This document shows, piece after piece, positions 1 through 12,600 of a stretch of 64,000 nucleotides of DNA. The DNA comes from Davidsoniella eucalypti. Its lineage: Eukaryota; Ascomycota; Sordariomycetes; Microascales; Ceratocystidaceae. The notes beneath the pieces are model-generated. The model saw only the letters and a program-made list of their open reading frames with translations, did no database searches and had not been told where the DNA came from. Where the stretch lies: NCBI GenBank assembly GCA_004009845.1, contig RMBW01000050.1, positions 1 to 64,000 on the forward strand, in the 5' to 3' direction. The translations under genes and the position numbers were made by a program. Position 1 is the stretch's first letter. Each line of letters starts with the position of its first letter.

Positions 1-1487
1 TGACTATACTTATCATTATTCTGAAAATGAGATAGATTGGGCTCGGCATACTTGCTTCTTCTGAAGGAACCGTATAATGCATGAGATGACTATTGACACC
101 GCTTTGATACCTTTGTCATTAATCGTGATTGGATACAGCGTTCTGTATTTATACCTTTAATCTAAAGAATACTATCCATATTGTCAGGCTTTAGTCTAGA
201 AGATCATCCGCCGCTTTGACACCGTTGAATAATTGTCTTTATTCTAGATACCACGCATTATAGGATTCATTTTTCTATAACTACTTAACTAGGTTCCTGA
301 GAATGATTTGTTCGGGTTTCATGGCACGTTCATTTTCCCTGTAGTTGAAAGAAAAATCACAACTATGGTTCGTGTATGTATTATAGAGGAGATGGTATTA
401 TGCCCCTGAACGATAAACTGGTTCCAAGAACCTTTCGAGCACTAACTGTGGAAGTAGCCCCAGCCTCTAAGTGCAAATCTTTTCGGAGGTCTGTATTCAT
501 CGTGGCTTTGTGTCTGATTCTTGTTGTTCTTTGAAAGCCGACGATTAGTGATTTTTTTCTTCTTTTCTTCTTTTGAAAGCTATAGTACAACTTTTGGGAC
601 GAGAAATCGTAAACCAGCCTTGACCTTCACAACTTGATACTATGTATGTATGTATGTCTTGATAGCCCCAGACTGCTCAAGCAAGATGTGCTGCAGAGTA
701 GCCGTTCGTATATTAACCAAGCTGGCCTTCGGATATTTATTCCTTGGTCCACGAGACCACAACCACCCAAATCTCACAGCCAAGTTATTTCCTTTTGTTT
801 CTGTTTCATGGGTTGATGTACAGACCGGGCTTCAAGTTGTAGATAAGCGTATCCCTCCTCATGTATGTCTATTTCTCCGGTATTCCCCTGACCCACGCCT
901 GCGATCACCACCGCTTCAGCACAGCAACGAATTGCTATAGTTGATTAGAGGCTGGCTTTTGGACATGTAAAGTAGTGCGGCTTATGATCAAATTCAGCCG
1001 ACAGCCGTAGTAGAAAGAAGGTTAAAAAGTCCGAAGTTGGCAATTATACGTTACGTAGAGCTACCGAAGTTTTCCTTCTTTTCTTTTCTGGTTTTGCTCT
1101 TCTCCTTTCTATTATCTTGTACTTTGCAACAATATTCTTGTTGTTATTTTCTTTGTTGTTGTTTGCATGCTTTTATATGTGATCCATTCTCAACACATTA
1201 TATTATCTTCGACCAATTACGACCAGCACTGCAATTACACGACAGCCAAGCTTCCGCTAACTTACTAGTGCAGTCTTTCGTCAAGCGTACCTGCAGCTTA
1301 AAAATTGAGAAGTTTGTAAACTCCAAATCGAGTTGATTGTTTTGACTTGGCTTGGGCGTTTAGAAACGCAGTTTCAAGTCGTAGCTTTAGCCGCCCATAG
1401 CAACAGCGGCTGAAACGTATTTTGAGGGCAACCAATAAAGAAAAAGTCAATACTGGCATCTATTGATTTATTTGTCTTTTTCGCAAT
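1..1487. other. Upstream intergenic region of the MDS3-like gene
   Basis: No convincing gene is seen on either strand; the open frames are short and overlap one another. About 1070-1160 is strongly T/C-rich on the + strand, as fungal promoters and leaders often are, and probably belongs to the 5' end of the gene starting at 1488. A GTAT tetranucleotide run lies near 641-656. Confidence 0.6.
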
Positions 1488-4400
1488 ATGTCTCTGCGAT
1501 CGTATCCACCAAAGCCTAGCTTCGAGTTCATCAGTGAACAGCAAGAGCTCAGCCCGGCTAAGCAAGCAGCCTCATCCGAAGCCACAAGCCCAACCAAGAC
1601 ACCGAGCGAGTTTATTTCAAGCGCCTATCGCGGGTTTCGCTCGAAACTAAATTCAGGCAGCCGCGACGACCCCGCAAAATCCCAGCGTTCAACCGGCAAG
1701 CGACCCAGCCTCCTGCAACTGCGAGACCTGGCGCCTGCGTTTCAGCATTCTAGCGTTAGTACCGGGTCGCCTGTGAGTGGCGTTAACGCTGCGTTTCCAT
1801 CTGGCAGTGCCACTGTCAGTGTCAGCTCCAATGCCAGTGCCAGCGCCAGTGCCAGCGCCAGTGCCATTACCACCGCGACTACTGTAGCCACTGCTAGCCA
1901 TAGCAATAATAACAATAGCCATAGTAATAGCAACAGCAGCATTGTTGCTGCTTCGCCTACATCTGCACCGTTTGCTTCAGCGCCGCCGATCTCCATTGCC
2001 AACCCGTCGGATATACCCCCGTTGCAGTCCCAATTCAACCTCCCCTCGCATCGCCGCGGCTGCAGCCTGCAAGAGAGTCTCGATAAACCGCTGCCTGAGC
2101 CGCCGCAGCTGGCTCCATTTCCGCCGTTGACCCCTATCTCCGACGCGCACACCTTTGCCTTTGCCTCTGATTATTCGCTGAGAGCCGCCCACCACCGCCA
2201 TTTCTCTGCTGCAGCGTGCGCTTCACCCTCACCGTCTCCCTTCTCCAAATCTGCGCCACGCCGTCAGCAATCCCCGCTTCCGCTATCGCCAGCATCCTCG
2301 TCTATCACAAACTCAACTTCGCAGAGGAGTCCCCTCGCGCGCCCCCGCTCTCGTACCATGGATTCCAACATGCCCTCATCTAGCGGTGTGTATGGCCACC
2401 ACGACTCACAGTACGATTCGAGCCAGTCGCATCTCGACGCCGAGCGTCCACGCTACAACAGTTCGAGCCAGTCTCCGTCCTTCAGCCAGCAGCCACGAAC
2501 CCCGAACTCCGGAAACAATGCCACCGCTACCGCTAATGACGGCCAGTCCGCTGCAAATCCAGCTTCAGCTCACCTGTCTGGCTTGATGTGTAATGTTCAC
2601 AAGACAACAGGCCGCGAGCCCCATCCCCTGGTCGGCGTCACTACCACCATTGTCGGTGACAAGCTATATGTGTTTGGTGGCCGCCATGTCTCTCGTAACC
2701 GCCAGGGCCCCTTGACATCGGCTATGTACGAGCTAGATCTAATTAGCCGTCACTGGACAAAACTGAGCACATCCGGCGATGTCCCAACCCCACGATACTT
2801 TCACTCAATGTGTGCCTTGGGCGATACCAAAATGGCCTGCTATGGCGGCATGGCTGCCCTGTCAGGGAACGGTGAAGATCCACCCTCGGTCGTTTCCGAC
2901 GTTTACATATATGACATCCCTACTAAGCGGTGGTCATTTATTCCCGTAGCAGAGCCACCACAGGGTCGCTATGCCCATTGCGCTACCGTCTTGAACTCGT
3001 CGGCCGTGTTCACTTCGCACAAGGCGCCGCTCTCGGCTTTACAACACAACCTGTCATCAGCCGGCAATCCAAACGAGGGCCGCATAGGCATCAACATCGA
3101 TGGCACTGGCGGCGCAGAAATGGTCATTCTTGGTGGCCAGGATGCTAACAATCAGTACATAGAGGAAATCAGTGTCTTCAACCTGCGCAGTCTCAAATGG
3201 ACCTCTACCGAACGCCTAGGGAAGAGCTGTGGTGCCTACCGCAGTGTTGTTGCTGCATTGCCACCTGCTGTTAGCGCCAAAGTCGGTAGAAACCACAACT
3301 CGCAAAGACTCGATAACAGCTCCAAAGACACAGGTTCTTCTATGCTGATCTACTCAAACTATAACTTCCTCGATGTCAAATTGGAGCTTCAGATACGCGC
3401 ACCCAATGGCGCCTTGACAGAAAAGAGTATGTCTGGCGCACATACACCCCCCGGTCTACGATTTCCCAACGGTGGCATCATCGACACTCATTTTGTAGTT
3501 AGTGGCACGTATTTGACATCGTCGAAACAAGAATACGCCCTCTGGGCCCTTGATCTTAGAACACTCACATGGAACCGAATCGATGCCGGTGGAACTGTCT
3601 TCAGCCATGGAAGTTGGAACAAGGGAATTCTCTGGAACAGACGAAACACCTTTGTTATCCTAGGCAACTGCAAGCGAAGTCTCGTTGAAGATTACAATCA
3701 TCGCCGCATAAACTTTAGCCATGTTTGCATGGTCGAACTGGAAGCCTTTGGCTTCTACGACAACCCACGTCACGTTTCTCCGATGTCTGGCTTCATCTCC
3801 GCTAGTAGTCCGTATACTGCTCCCAGCCTGAGCCTAGCCCGTAAAGCCGGTTACACTGCTGCCGGCCGTACTCACTCACGAGCCGCCGACGACCTAGGCG
3901 AGAAATTGTTAAGCATGCGGGAAGTGTCCGACATGGACATCTTGTGCATTGAGGGCGAGAGAATTCCCATCAGCTCGCGGCTTGTATCCAGGCGTTGGGG
4001 TCCATACTTCAACCAACTTTTGCGCGAGGGAACCACCACCCAGGACACCAGTGATGCTCTGACTCTGAGATCTGGTGTAACTGGTGTAACGATGCGGAGT
4101 CCAGCTGTCAACTCTTCCCGTAGTACGGTATCGGAGAGCACGCTGGTTTCTTCTTCGTCGAGCGGTCAACCACCAAGCACTTCAGCATCCAGCGTTTCCA
4201 ACAGTAGCACAAACTTTGGCCCCGATGAATCAGTCACTCACAGCTCCCCGACCCCCCGGACACTCAATCCCACATCTCGGCCGCGCTGTCTCTACCTGCC
4301 CCATACCTCCCTCACAGTCCAAGCTTTGGTACATTTCCTGTACACATCGTCTCTGCCGCCGCCTTCTTCTACCATCTGTACCCCTCAGATTCTCTGCTCA

Positions 4401-5045
4401 CTTCTTCAGATTGCGCGACCTTACAAGGTTGATGGTCTATTGGAGGCTGTTGTAGCTCGTCTTCACATGGTACTTGATTCACGTAATGCTGCTGCCGTGT
4501 TCAATGCCACCGCTATGGCTGCCGGTGGAGGTCGTGGCATTGACGGCTCGCTCAACCCTAACTATAGTGGTTCTAACTCAGAACTTGCTGCGGCTGAAAG
4601 TCTTAATGGCCTTGATACTATGCTCGACCAGATATCAATAGCCTCAGGAGCACCAGAAGCTAGTGCTGCACCTGGCTCCCTCCGAATCAATACCGCTGTA
4701 CACAACGGACCTGCATTGCGGCCTAGCCAAGAGAATCTAAGTGCAACAACTAGCGTATCTGGTTCGGAGTGGAGTTCTGAGCTGGGAGATAGTGATAATG
4801 GCGGTCCAGGGGGCATATCTGGCGAACTCAACGAAATGTGGACGGGCGAACTGAGCAGCGTCATTGGCCTCCAAAAGAGAGGCCTAAGGGGCCTCATGGA
4901 GGGTCGTCGTATGCGGGAGCGTACCGCAACCACAGCCAGCATGAGCGTCGGCAACAATGCTATGTACTTCCAACAACAGCAGCAACAACAACAACAACAA
5001 CAACAACAACAGACTCGTGTCGGCCTGGGAATTGCTGGCCCATGA
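1488..5045 (+). CDS. mds3: MDS3/Pmd1-like kelch and BTB domain protein
   Basis: Uninterrupted 1185-codon reading frame. Residues 1-360 are a Ser/Ala/Pro-rich disordered tail with an SA-dipeptide run coded by a GCCAGT/GCCAGC hexamer repeat. Kelch-type blades run from about residue 367 to 700; the motifs KLYVFGG (near 390), PTPRYFHSM (near 434), DVYIYDI (near 470), MVILGGQD (near 545) and LWALDLRTLTW (near 686) are visible. A BTB/POZ-like segment starts near 815 (MDILCIEGERIP) and resumes at LYLPHTSL (near 935), split by a Ser-rich insert. The C-terminus carries a Gln run (about 1162-1178). The kelch order and the SCGAYRSV and YSNYNFLDVKLELQ blocks match what is annotated in filamentous fungi as negative regulator of sporulation MDS3, linked in yeasts to meiosis, pH response and TOR signalling. 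S. pombe Ral2 shares the architecture, so a Ral2-like role is the alternative. The ATG at 1488 opens a plausible conserved-type N-terminus. Confidence 0.86.
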   Translation: MSLRSYPPKPSFEFISEQQELSPAKQAASSEATSPTKTPSEFISSAYRGFRSKLNSGSRDDPAKSQRSTGKRPSLLQLRDLAPAFQHSSVSTGSPVSGVNAAFPSGSATVSVSSNASASASASASAITTATTVATASHSNNNNSHSNSNSSIVAASPTSAPFASAPPISIANPSDIPPLQSQFNLPSHRRGCSLQESLDKPLPEPPQLAPFPPLTPISDAHTFAFASDYSLRAAHHRHFSAAACASPSPSPFSKSAPRRQQSPLPLSPASSSITNSTSQRSPLARPRSRTMDSNMPSSSGVYGHHDSQYDSSQSHLDAERPRYNSSSQSPSFSQQPRTPNSGNNATATANDGQSAANPASAHLSGLMCNVHKTTGREPHPLVGVTTTIVGDKLYVFGGRHVSRNRQGPLTSAMYELDLISRHWTKLSTSGDVPTPRYFHSMCALGDTKMACYGGMAALSGNGEDPPSVVSDVYIYDIPTKRWSFIPVAEPPQGRYAHCATVLNSSAVFTSHKAPLSALQHNLSSAGNPNEGRIGINIDGTGGAEMVILGGQDANNQYIEEISVFNLRSLKWTSTERLGKSCGAYRSVVAALPPAVSAKVGRNHNSQRLDNSSKDTGSSMLIYSNYNFLDVKLELQIRAPNGALTEKSMSGAHTPPGLRFPNGGIIDTHFVVSGTYLTSSKQEYALWALDLRTLTWNRIDAGGTVFSHGSWNKGILWNRRNTFVILGNCKRSLVEDYNHRRINFSHVCMVELEAFGFYDNPRHVSPMSGFISASSPYTAPSLSLARKAGYTAAGRTHSRAADDLGEKLLSMREVSDMDILCIEGERIPISSRLVSRRWGPYFNQLLREGTTTQDTSDALTLRSGVTGVTMRSPAVNSSRSTVSESTLVSSSSSGQPPSTSASSVSNSSTNFGPDESVTHSSPTPRTLNPTSRPRCLYLPHTSLTVQALVHFLYTSSLPPPSSTICTPQILCSLLQIARPYKVDGLLEAVVARLHMVLDSRNAAAVFNATAMAAGGGRGIDGSLNPNYSGSNSELAAAESLNGLDTMLDQISIASGAPEASAAPGSLRINTAVHNGPALRPSQENLSATTSVSGSEWSSELGDSDNGGPGGISGELNEMWTGELSSVIGLQKRGLRGLMEGRRMRERTATTASMSVGNNAMYFQQQQQQQQQQQQQQTRVGLGIAGP
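4972..5011 (+). repeat. CAA/CAG triplet repeat coding the C-terminal Gln run of the MDS3-like protein
   Basis: The run is almost pure CAA/CAG and encodes consecutive glutamines just before the last dozen residues. It is mostly CAA after a short CAG-containing start, so length variation between isolates by slippage is likely. Confidence 0.9.
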
Positions 5046-8000
5046 GAGCCAAGCGAGCGAACCACGGTCTCCTCTATATCGGCATTACTGCAGCACTACT
5101 TCTAGCGAAGTTAGGCTCGAACTCAGCTATCATACAACGAATAAGAAAACAAACCAGCAAAAAAATCACCGAATCAAAAAAATGTTGGTGCCACCCACCC
5201 GCACATGTCACATAAAGATTTTTTTTTTTACATGCATGAGATGTCGTTACCTCATTAGCCCCCTCCCTCCTTGTCCATACATGTCTCTTCTGGGTATTGC
5301 GTACCGACATGGAGCAGGCTTGCATTGTCACAAATGAATGACTTTTACTTTTTCTCACTTTTTCTCTACATATTCACCTTGCTCTTTCATCCACCAAATT
5401 TTGATTTTGTCTACGGCGGCAGTTCTTCATGATTTCTTCGTGTTTTTATTATTCCTCCTTCTCCTTTTCTTTATTCTAATGTTGTTTTTTAACATATCCT
5501 GCGTTTTTGGAGGTATCTTGTCCATTTTATAGTTTGCTTTCGGTTGTTTTTTTGCTTCCCGAGGTCACAAACGTTGACTTTGTTGATCTCCCCTTGTTCT
5601 GTTCATGTGGGAATTGACATCTGACTATAGGCCTGTAAATTAGAATATAATAGCGTTCGATACTGCGTCGAAATACGCTTGAATTGACCTTCCAAGTTCA
5701 TGTCCATCTGTGCCATTTTATGATAACCCATGGTATATATCGTGTTATGTGATAATAGCTGTATGGATGTAACACAACTTGATTTATCCCCTTTCCATAA
5801 TTTAATCTGGTTGGTGTTACGCTCGCTCTCTAGCCGACATAATCGGTTGATAACAAAACTATAACGGCGTGCACAGCATTTATAAGTACATCAGATACAA
5901 CTACAAGATACTCATACCAAAGTATTAGCCCGGTAAAGACATTGAACAGTCAGGTGTTGTTTTATGTACGGGTACACAAAATGCCAAGAAGCCAGGTAAT
6001 CGATATATTAGCTTCTTACAATAGAGCTGCCTCCCGTTAGGCCTAGACACGTTGTTTTGGTCAACGTGCTATATCCTCACATTGTTCATCATCTGCTTCT
6101 TTTGGTTGAGTTATACCGCATAATGCACATATCGTTGTTGTTTGGTGTCTTAACACAACACAACCTTCCCTTGAAAGTGTACAACTACTACTTTTAGATA
6201 CATACATGAAGAAGTTCATACCTCATTGATCTTTATGCCTAAAGATCTACAAATGAACATGATAGTAGTGGTTTGAATGTTGGTCTGCGTCACATAGAAT
6301 ATACAAAAGGGCGGATAAATGCCATCTCTTACTAATATAAATCACAATTGTAAACCAAGGCTATGTGATTATGTGGCGATTTGGAATGTCACTCACATTT
6401 CCAGATGTGATCAAATACGGGAATTTTTTACACATACATTGCAGAATGTTAAGCCACCAATGGAGGCTGAAGAGGCCACTATTGCATTAATTATGATCAT
6501 CCAGTATGGTAAGCAATATAATATGACTACTAAGGTAGAATATTACATCATAATAGTACTTGTTGTGAGCAAACGTTCGTTTTATAGTTCCATATTGATC
6601 CATCAATCTAGATTTACCAAACGAGGAAAAAAATGAGTTTAAGTGCTTTGACTTAAAGGCGGGGTAGGGTGTGAAGGTAGGGTAGTAATGTGATAAGGCG
6701 TCCATCCAGAGAGGCCATTCATATATATATACATAATGATACAAACAGAGGTTCATACGGAAGTAATGCAATGTCAAGTTGTCAACTGTGTACTGGCGAA
6801 GCAAGGTGCATGTAGAGATGTGTATTATGCGAGGTAATAGATGACATATAAATCGTATATATCATGTTTGCAAATTTCGTGAAGGGAACTATTGCAGTGC
6901 TGATAGTACTCTGTCATATCCAGCCACTCGGAATTCATACTATTAGCACATGCCTTAGCCAAGAATATCAGTGTCAACCCTGAAACTGGCAGAGATAGGA
7001 TAACGATATCCGGTAGGGAAATTCCGTGACTACAGAGATATCTAATTGCTACTCCTAAATATTACGCTTTGCGCATTACATTCTTTCTAGTACTAACAGC
7101 TATCTTATGTGCATAATCAAAACCAAAGTGGCTTGTACATATCTTTCTAATACAGTGGGAAATAAATTGTTGTAATAGCCTTTAGTGATAAGACAAAGCA
7201 TGCGTCTTATTGTCCGACTCCTTGACATCAATTTGCGTGTTTTTGATTAAACATCTTTCAGCTCCAACTAAAGAGAAAACAAGGAAAGGATTTTTACTCA
7301 AGGTACTGACTAAAACGGAAAGAAGGAAAAGAAAATAACGGGCACCAATATAAAGCAATATAAAGTGTTTGTCAGATATGGTGTGCACTTTTGATCTCCC
7401 TGACAAAGATATCATCGTCTAGTCGCAGTAATCATGCTACATACATGGCAGGCCTTTTCAGTATTCATTAGCCAGCTATGCACTACTAAAGGACATGCAA
7501 GTTTATACAGAATATACTAGATTGCAGCCTGATCAGTGGGCTGTCTTTTTACCAGAATGATACAATTTATTCGACAGAAGACATAGATAAGTATGTATGT
7601 GGTCATATGTATGCCAGCCTGTTGATTTTCTCTTTCGCTTTTTTAGATATATATGTGTGTATGCAGAGCCTACAGGAAGCTGCTAAATAGTTGTTTTCAG
7701 ATAGGAGAATAATGGTATATAATACTCGAGATTACAGTACCCCCCCAAGAACTGTAGTAGTGGCCACATGTATAAACATTCGTCAAAGCAAATATTGACG
7801 GATGATAGAAAGCGTGCGTTTCGCTTCTGTTGTTTTTTTATCCGAATCAGGCATATCAAGATAATGTTTGATATCGTCCGAAAGCCAAACAAATCAAATG
7901 CCTTCACTGAAACTGATTATCCAGAAAATAAAACCCGAGAGAAAACCTAGTCGATCGTAGGAAGAACAAACAGGAAACAGGCTTTCCTCCCTTAAACCAC

Positions 8001-11000
8001 GATTGATGTAGAAAAATGACTAGAAAATTATTTGAAAAGTGATGGAATTCTCTGATCAATGACTTAGGCTAGTCAAAGGCCTGGATTGTCTCATTAGAGT
8101 GGAACAGATCTATGTGGGAAGTGAGGGGCGAAGTTTTTTTGCTTTGCTTTTTGTCTTTGGATACGGAAAGCGGGGACGAACAACTCGCACTCGAGAACTA
8201 AGATATATTATGTATACAGACCCCGAGGCTAATATAGGAATCAGCATTATTTCAAGTAGATATAGTTCATCTCTCAACCGACAAAACTGTATTCAAAAAC
8301 ATATCAAGTCATAACAAAGACGCCAAGATGGGTTGTTCAGCTTCACCAACAGGGGGCAAAAGGCCCAAGCCAGGTCAAAAGCTAAGGCCACCATGACAGA
8401 TAATTTGTATGCAGCCAACGCGATCCTTTCAGCTGGAAAAAGGGTGATGGTCCCGTGCAGCATAACCGAGAAAGTCACACAATAATTTTGAGGAGGTAAA
8501 GCAAACGTTAATAGAGGAATGGTCTTCCTTTGGTCAGAATCTTTAGCATAAAGACAGTCGAGCCTAAAAAATTACAGCGCTAAGAGTTCATCGCCAACAT
8601 ATAGCCCCCCCTTGGATATTCGGCGAGGGAACTTATCTTCAACAACGTTAAGTCGTCAATTAGACTCGAACAAGCGCCTTGCTAAATCATGAGATGACGG
8701 ACACGCCTAACTGGAAGGAAAGAAACCCTTATGGCCCTGGAATGGTACTAATTGAAGATGCAGCATGGCAACTACCCAAAATATCAGTCCAATCTAGGCG
8801 GCGGAGGTGGTTACACACACATCTGCCCCTTCAGACGTAACTTCCCTGTTCCCTGCTTTCATTACTATTGCACGGACAAATTCAGCCAAGCGCCCTGGTT
8901 TAAGCAACCCTTAGTGACTTGTAACTACTAAGACTATTAGGATAAATTTCAACTCACTAGTTGTGTGTTTTTTGTACTTTATAGTTTATTTCAGAAGGTC
9001 GCGTGTATGCGGATAACATGATTCATGGGAAGTTACGTTGTCTCAACCATTGCAGAGACCAGATATTGCATCTCAGAATGGATTTTCCTCTCCGATAGAG
9101 TTTTATCCCGGCCCGGAAAACAAGCCATGTATACAATAACCCGGTTAGACAATATTATTATGTGATATGATTAGCTATTTTTTATCAATAGTTAGTTGCT
9201 GTGACGAACTATGTGACGAAATCAAGTATGTTGCAAGCACCAGATATGTTCTTCCATCTTCCATCTTTAAGCTACTCACTCCACGATAGAACATGGTTGT
9301 CCATTTCTGGCGTTTCTGTTTATGAGATGGGCAATGAAAAAAAAACACCGTACGATAAAGATCATGTTAGCCTTATGTGTGTACGTTCATTAAGTTTGAT
9401 CGTCGCTTAACGATGCTATACTAAATGATAGAGTCATATAATGGCTTAGTTATCGCTTAGTATAGTACTAGACTAGATATTGTGAAGCGAGCTAACCAAA
9501 CCCTCCGATAAAATTCAAGAAAACATTATCCAAATGTGACGGGTAACCCCTGTTTGGATATAAAGATCACGCTCTACTTTCAAATGAACTCTTAAGGTAA
9601 TAGTTGGTGATGTGCCATCTTTTTTAACATTGGTGATGGTAAGAATGATTAAGTCTCCCGTCAGCCTACATCCAGCGTCCCACATATGGAATATACCACA
9701 AGACAAACCGTTGAGTGACAGTCATGTATAGTAGCTCAAGCTGGGACTGTTATTCGGCCTAGCGGTAGCATACATGATGAACTACTGACAGTTTCTTTTC
9801 ACTTCGTCATTTGTAATATATGTTACATGCAGTATAGGCTCTATTCCAATTAGAAATCGTCATTGTAACTGTAATCGATTGTATATGCACTAGACAACGT
9901 TAATGACATCAAATATAAACCATTGCCACATTCTCTATCTATGTATGTATATCAAGGTTTCTAGATGCTCTATAATATATGTTGTGATAAAACAGTATAC
10001 AATATATATATATATATTCTATCCTCAAACATTAGCGCTTCAGATGCCTGCGATTGACAAATAGTCATGTCCGTTGAACGCCCGTTTGTTATCAGCTGCC
10101 TGATATATGTGTCCGTTTCCCTCTCCCCACCCCTCATCCTCATCCTGTTTAAGATGCTTTTGACTGTTTAAGGTAATGGATGGGGTTAGATTTTGGTGAC
10201 ACATTCTCGAATTATTATGTTTTCGTATAACCCTAATATGTAAGGTATGTCTTGCTGGCCAACACTTGTACTTGAACACAGTTTAGTTGATTAAAAAGTG
10301 TTGTGAAAAAAAGTTGACCGAAGTCCGAGTCTTTTTGTCTCCGTTAACTAGAAAGAATAGTTATCCTTTTTGTTAAACCCTATATTATTTATTTTATATG
10401 TTTTAATCTGCCATGGAAAAGCAAGACCAATAGCTACAATGTGCAATACATGCAATTAGACTTACATTGTACAAGATGTGGAATCATTTGGCGCTTTTTT
10501 ATTATTTTCCTTTCTAGAATAGTACTCCAGCCACCGGGCGTGCCATTTCCAGGGTCTTGAAGGTTTAGTTCAAAGAGCACCAAAATATGAAGCTAGGCAA
10601 GACACTAGAACAACACTAAGACATAAGACATTGTGATTCCTCCCGCCGTCGTTTCCAAATAAACGCCGATGAGATGTTAGGCCTGTTAATGTGAATCTAG
10701 GCAGACTATGATATGTAGATATAATTAGTTATTTACTTTTTCACTTATATTCTTTTTTGTATATCTTCCGTGAGCTTGGTTGTTTAGGCAACATATAGAA
10801 TACTTCTGACCTTTTTTTGTGTGAACTAAATGGTTGTATATACACATTAAAGTGCACTTAATATTTCAACAAACATGACAAAAGGTCATTCCACTAGCTT
10901 TAGTAAGAGTAGTAACAGGATTAAACTGACATGGGGATTGGGTTCAGACCCAGCCATCCAGCAAGGTGACAAAATAGGCCTATCTGTAAAGTGCCGCGGG

Positions 11001-12600
11001 GTCAACTTGAGTGAGCCAAGAAAGTCACTACCCCAGGGCGCCATGGACTACCAAAGGCGAAGACTATGGATATTTTGAACACCATGTCTGTGTAGATCTC
11101 AGATCGAAAATAAGGCTATTGACTAGTGAGTGAGTTTAACTTGTATGATAAGAGCAACCTATACAAGGAACTTATTTGTGCGCAGAGAATAGTTTGTATA
11201 TATGTATAAATTGGCAATGCCTATTTTAAGTCACTTTGGTGGATTACCGGGAAACAAAGATAGAAAGGGATGTAGTAGAACTGGCAAAGTAATAACGAAT
11301 AGTCACAGAAATATAACTGTTAGATGATAGGTACTGATGTTTATTTCATCATTGAACTTGGAAAAGATTGTCCATGTTACGATACTATACATATATGTAT
11401 CTGAGAAAAATTGATCAATCAGCTAAAGTACAAGATGACAGAGGATCCAGGATCAATATATCAGAATACTTATCGACTTGAATATAGAAATGAGTGACAA
11501 GCGGAGTAATTGGGCAGCTACCGCATGTGATCAGAGATCAGACACTTAAGAAAGAGCACACTCGATATATGTGTATACTAGAATAAGAACCAAAGGATGT
11601 GTGGGACATATTGTTGGATATTTTTCTAGGTTTTCCTATTATTTTCAAAGGACGGATTTGGCAGCAAATTTGAGGGTTAACGTCGAGTACTTAGTGGTGC
11701 AACAACCAAAATAAAAAAATTAAATCAAACCAAACGTCACCGAGCTACTTAAGCAGCGGCTATACTAAGATTCCGTGGTCGCATTTCTGATTAAGAAATT
11801 GACCTATCACGTGTGTATAATTATAACGGTCAAGTCTATACTGCACTCATGTGATATACATTGCTGTATGATATTTTGGCAGCTATATTTATTACTTAAT
11901 CCGGCGGCTCGCTAAAGCAGCATGGGAGTGTTCTAAGCAAGTGAAAAATACAGTATACAGTACAGAGAACAGACCGACTGGAAATGCCATTTTCTGCTGA
12001 TTGGCTTGCCGGACAGTTGTGAACAGAAGCCGCTCCTCTTTCCCCTCCACTCACGCATATAGTCTCTAGTCCATATTTTGTGACCGCAAAAAGTGAGGAG
12101 GCGACAGAGACCAGCCAAGTGACTGAGTTTGACCTGCCTAGACAGCAGTCTAAATGTAGCGTACGTATCAAATTATTAGATAGAAGAGACTAAGTCAGTG
12201 AGGCACTACCACTAGAAATGACCTTCTCCAGAGTCTTGATGCCCTTGATTTATTTTTCTTTTGTAAGGCAATCCAAGCTCATATCCATGTTCTCTTGGCT
12301 TGACTAGGTGGGCGGTTCTAGTTTCGACAAGCACTGCTATAACACTATACATATAATGAGGCACACACTATATATTGCACATTACATATATACATATAGA
12401 CACTCCCTCTGTCCCTGTTCTTCCTATGAGCACATAGATAGGTATTATAGGTAAGAAACAGCCTTTACCTACTAAGAAACATGACTGAAATGGGCCAACC
12501 GGGCTTTTGAAAAAAAATGAAGTTAGGGGGGCGTGAAATGGGACCGTGATTTCGTTTTGGCTCTGTAAATGCGCTGTTGCGCAATTGTAAGTGCAGGGCC
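5046..12600. other. AT-rich gene-free interval
   Basis: About 7.5 kb with no supportable gene. Open frames are short, overlap on both strands (for example the opposing 105-codon frames around 6319-6804) and show no recognisable protein features. There is no transposon-like reading frame, long terminal repeat or obvious RIP-type extreme AT bias. The first few hundred bases presumably hold the MDS3 3' UTR. The content is simple A/T microsatellite such as TATATA near 10003-10018. Confidence 0.6.

Noticed and set aside
6319..6804. Opposing 105-codon frames on both strands
   Set aside because: They overlap each other in AT-rich DNA, have no recognisable domain, and at least one strand must be chance; nothing favours either.
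10920..10960. GGTTCAGACCC, like a tRNA B box
   Set aside because: No matching A box or acceptor/anticodon stems can be folded around it.
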